15,134 bases of DNA, taken from Actinomycetes bacterium (lineage in GTDB: Bacteria > Actinomycetota > Actinomycetes > Actinomycetales > Cellulomonadaceae). This document shows positions 13,269 through 15,134 of this stretch, piece after piece; within the stretch, counting starts at the first letter, position 1; every line of letters begins with the position of its first letter. The stretch covers positions 1 through 15,134 of the forward strand of contig JAEWYD010000130.1 of assembly GCA_023462275.1 (NCBI GenBank), in the 5' to 3' direction. A model generated the notes under the pieces. It worked only from the letters and a program-made list of their open reading frames with translations, searched no databases and had not been told where the DNA came from. Position numbers and translations under genes: made by a program.

Positions 13269-13970
13269 CTAGATCACCGCGTGCAGCGCGGCGAAGCCGG
13301 CCGCGCCGAGAAGGGCGGCCACGGGTAGCCACGTCAGCAGCGAACGCAGCTGCCGTCCCACGACGCCGAGGACGGTCGCGAGCACCACGGCGACCCCGCC
13401 GAACACCGCCGCGTCGCCCCCGTAGTGCAAGACGACGAGGTAGGTGACGACCGCCTCGCTGACCCAGCAGCCGACGAGAAGCGCGGGGCCGACCCCGCGG
13501 AGGCGCCCCGAAGCCGAGCGCCAGGCACGCCCGGCCCAGCCGAACAGCGGACCGCCGATCACCGCCGCGACCGCCCAGGTGAGCAGGAAGGCGGAGCTCA
13601 CGCCGAAGCCCCGTAGGTGCGCGACGAGGTAGTAGCCCGCGACCTCGCCCACGCAGGCCAGCAGCCCGACGACCGCTGCATGCCGGTCGCGTCGGGCCAG
13701 GGCCCCGATGACGAACGGGAGCACGAGCCACGGGCTGACGGCGTTACCCAGGCCGGCGAGCGCGCTGCCGCCCAGGACCGTCTGTGCGAAGGACGTCAGA
13801 CCGCCCACGACCACGCCGGCCAGGAGCGCGAGCGAGAGCAGCCGGGCCGGGCGCTCACGCCGTCCGCGTTGAATCCGCCGAGCGGCGACGGACGGTGCGG
13901 GCTCGCTGTATGAGGGCAGGCTCGCGTCCCGGTCGGCGAGCACCACGGGCGCGGCAGTGAGTTCAAGCAC
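13269..13970 (-). CDS. DUF6518-like multi-pass membrane protein
   Basis: 233 aa if GTG 13970 is the start. Upstream sequence in frame has no better start and no clear ribosome site; GTG 13946 and 13943 are alternatives. A polar, Arg-rich N-terminal tail of about 45 residues precedes about seven to eight hydrophobic segments. Recognisable phrases are GGLTSFAQ, GNAVSPWLVLPFVIGALARRDRHAAVVG, GEVAGYYLVAHLRGFG and AAVIGGPLFGWAGRAWR. They match the pattern of DUF6518 integral membrane proteins of actinobacteria (recognised from memory). Function is unknown. It is upstream of the GH51 gene on the same strand but is separated by 196 bp containing the operator, so is probably not co-transcribed. It is divergent from the D...QxK gene. 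Confidence 0.72.
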   Translation of the reverse strand: MLELTAAPVVLADRDASLPSYSEPAPSVAARRIQRGRRERPARLLSLALLAGVVVGGLTSFAQTVLGGSALAGLGNAVSPWLVLPFVIGALARRDRHAAVVGLLACVGEVAGYYLVAHLRGFGVSSAFLLTWAVAAVIGGPLFGWAGRAWRSASGRLRGVGPALLVGCWVSEAVVTYLVVLHYGGDAAVFGGVAVVLATVLGVVGRQLRSLLTWLPVAALLGAAGFAALHAVI

Positions 13971-14087
13971 TCTTTGATTCTCGACACGAGCGCCCGAGCT
14001 CGCGTCGGCCCTGGGTCTGGCGCCAGGGAGCCCGCCGTCCCACGGGAGTCGGACACCGACCCGCACCCGCCCTCGAGCGGCAGTCAC

Positions 14088-14093
14088 TACGGT
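14088..14093 (+). promoter_or_regulatory. Probable -10 box of the D...QxK gene (leaderless)
   Basis: TACGGT fits TANNNT and ends 6 nt before GTG 14100; no Shine-Dalgarno sequence is present. This position decides the start codon in favour of 14100 over the ATG at 13974. Confidence 0.55.
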
Positions 14094-14099
14094 GGCGCA

Positions 14100-14912
14100 G
14101 TGGGCTACGTCCGCCTGAACTCGACGCTGACGGCGACACTCCGCCGCGAGCTCGAGGCAGCGTTCCGCGACGCCGAGCACCACGCCCAGAGCGACGCTGA
14201 GCCCGCGGTCGTACGGGCGCTGGGGCTGGACATCGCCCGGCGATGCAACGGCCTGCAGCACGGCGGGACGCGCGTCGGCGCCGGGGTGGGATTCATCCAC
14301 CAGGCGTCCCACGTGCGCTTCGCGATGGGACCGCGCCAAGCGAGGTGCGAGGCCGGCGACCTGCTCGTCATCGCGCGGAGGCTGACCGCTGCGCACTCGT
14401 CGATCCGCGCGGTGCTCCTCCAGGCCAAGCGCTTCCCGACGCCGACCGTCCCGACCTCCGTGCCCAAGGGCGATCCCCAGCACTTCCTGTACCACCGCTG
14501 GCCCTTGATCTCCTACACCTTCGGACGGAACCCGGGGACGACGAAGCGTGTCCTCACGCGGGACCGACGGTTCCAGGGATCGCGATACCTGATGATCCCC
14601 AGGTCAGCGGGAGCTGGTGACCGCTCGTCCGTGTGCGTCACGGAGGACCACGACGGGCTCGGCCGGCCAGAGCCGGCGCCCACCTACGTCCTCAATCTCC
14701 TTCGTGACCACGCGGGAGTGCCCTACACGCCGAACGCACGAGGCGACTGGCACGGCTTCGTGGACGACCTCCTTCACCGGGTGCAGCGCCCGAGCTCCGC
14801 TGCGTCGGGAGCGGACCGCAGCTTCGGCCTCGCCGCGCAGGGCGACACCTCCGACAACGGCCTGGTGGTCGTGTCGCTCATCGCTCGCGACGACGACGCC
14901 ATGCAGGACTGA
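14100..14912 (+). CDS. Uncharacterised protein, possible PD-(D/E)XK-type nuclease fold (D...QxK)
   Basis: 270 aa from GTG 14100 (MGYVRLNSTLTATLRRELEAAF). An earlier in-frame ATG at 13974 would add 42 residues of non-coding character and overlap the region upstream of the divergent gene. After an N-terminal helix, the strongest feature is CEAGDLLVIARR (83-94) followed by IRAVLLQAKRF (102-112). This is an acidic residue on one strand (D87) and Q108-x-K110 on the next, the core layout of restriction-nuclease-like folds in which Gln replaces Glu, as in Mrr-type enzymes. The downstream phrase QHFLYHRWPLISY (127-139) recalls a Q..LY..WP pattern I remember from related hypothetical proteins. The C-terminal part has a further strand-helix region and an acidic tail. 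No signal peptide or membrane helix. Nuclease activity is an inference from the motif; no family name is assigned. Confidence 0.65.
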   Translation: MGYVRLNSTLTATLRRELEAAFRDAEHHAQSDAEPAVVRALGLDIARRCNGLQHGGTRVGAGVGFIHQASHVRFAMGPRQARCEAGDLLVIARRLTAAHSSIRAVLLQAKRFPTPTVPTSVPKGDPQHFLYHRWPLISYTFGRNPGTTKRVLTRDRRFQGSRYLMIPRSAGAGDRSSVCVTEDHDGLGRPEPAPTYVLNLLRDHAGVPYTPNARGDWHGFVDDLLHRVQRPSSAASGADRSFGLAAQGDTSDNGLVVVSLIARDDDAMQD

Positions 14913-14918
14913 CGGCCG

Positions 14919-14934
14919 CCCGCGCTCACGCGGG
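14919..14934. terminator. Small bidirectional hairpin between convergent genes
   Basis: CCCGCG and CGCGGG with a CTCA loop lie in the 24-bp gap between the plus-strand stop at 14912 and the minus-strand stop at 14937. Position suggests shared termination; the 6-bp stem is short. Confidence 0.45.
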
Positions 14935-14936
14935 AC

Positions 14937-15134
14937 CTACACCGCGGCGAGCGCCTCCGTCGGCGACAGCCGTGCCGCGCGGACCGCCGGCCACAGCCCC
15001 GCCAGCGCCCCGACCACCACCGCGCCGAGCACACCGAGCGGCAGCACCGCCGCCGGCACCACCGCCGGCCACCCCCGGGCCGCCGCGTAGCCCAGCGCGC
15101 TGGGGACGAACGTGCTGGTCGCACAGGGGTCGGG
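14937..15134 (-). CDS. ABC transporter permease (FtsX/MacB type), C-terminal end only
   Basis: 65 codons before a TAG at 14937 continue beyond the right edge. The translation contains PSALGYAAARGWPAVVPAAV, a hydrophobic helix (LPLGVLGAVVVGALAGLWPA) and the ending VRAARLSPTEALAAV. The closing helix followed by P-A-x-R-A-A-R-L-S-P-x-E-A-L is the hallmark C-terminus of MacB/FtsX-like permeases, which work with an ABC ATPase in lipoprotein, peptide or drug export or in cell-envelope signalling. The partner ATPase would lie beyond the window. The segment is too short to define substrate. Confidence 0.8.
   Translation of the reverse strand, partial: PDPCATSTFVPSALGYAAARGWPAVVPAAVLPLGVLGAVVVGALAGLWPAVRAARLSPTEALAAV

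Noticed and set aside
13974..14099. Earlier ATG start of the D...QxK gene
   Set aside because: The added 42 residues lack conserved character and would cover its -10 box TACGGT; GTG 14100 fits the leaderless pattern.
1..15134. Mobile element, prophage or transferred island
   Set aside because: No transposase, integrase, tRNA-adjacent attachment repeat or terminal inverted repeats were seen, and codon use is even across genes.

Overview
The window is about 15.1 kb of very GC-rich DNA. Codons have near-total G/C in third position, genes are closely packed on both strands, several -10 elements sit 6-8 nt from a start codon (leaderless pattern), and secreted plant-polymer hydrolases are present. 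This fits a high-GC actinobacterium of the cellulose/xylan-degrading kind (Cellulomonas/Cellulosimicrobium/Isoptericola-like). The genus is inference; there is no rRNA or other marker gene.

Layout. Positions 2-556 (+) hold the C-terminal part of a patatin-like phospholipase. Positions 567-5713 (-) hold four genes in the same orientation: a hexapeptide-repeat left-handed beta-helix protein (5713-5312), a single-domain secreted GH10 xylanase (5156-3999), a multidomain secreted GH10 xylanase with an InlB-like N-terminal module and a FIVAR-like C-terminal module (3789-1861), and a secreted right-handed beta-helix protein (1664-567). Strong hairpins follow both xylanases, and promoter-type AT-rich islands with small palindromes precede the xylanases and the beta-helix gene, so these look like separate transcription units, not one operon. 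Positions 5870-9731 (+) hold a histidine phosphatase, an unknown secreted cysteine-containing protein, a two-TM membrane-anchored Nudix-like protein and a DUF899 protein. Convergent to these is a tandem-GNAT protein (10626-9733, -), which is divergent from a 90-aa hypothetical protein (10688-10960, +).

Positions 10961-11521 contain no credible gene. They hold an 8-bp tandem repeat block, a duplicated 25-mer, an isolated AT-rich 26-bp imperfect palindrome, and an array of 19-bp repeats that ends in one inverted copy and can form a long hairpin. Next come a cytoplasmic GH51 alpha-L-arabinofuranosidase (13072-11522, -) with a near-perfect LacI-type operator upstream, a DUF6518-like multi-pass membrane protein (13970-13269, -), a divergent unknown protein with a D...QxK motif suggestive of a PD-(D/E)XK-type nuclease fold (14100-14912, +), and the C-terminus of an FtsX/MacB-type ABC transporter permease (to 14937, -), cut by the window edge.

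Function. The clear theme is arabinoxylan use. Two exported endo-xylanases cut the backbone outside the cell, and the intracellular GH51 enzyme removes arabinose from imported oligosaccharides. Candidate LacI-family operators near three or four of these genes suggest sugar-responsive repression, although no regulator or sugar transporter gene lies in the window. The remaining genes look like ordinary chromosomal genes. The least explained items are the D...QxK protein, the 2TM-Nudix protein and the 10961-11521 repeat region. No mobile element, tRNA, rRNA or CRISPR array was seen.
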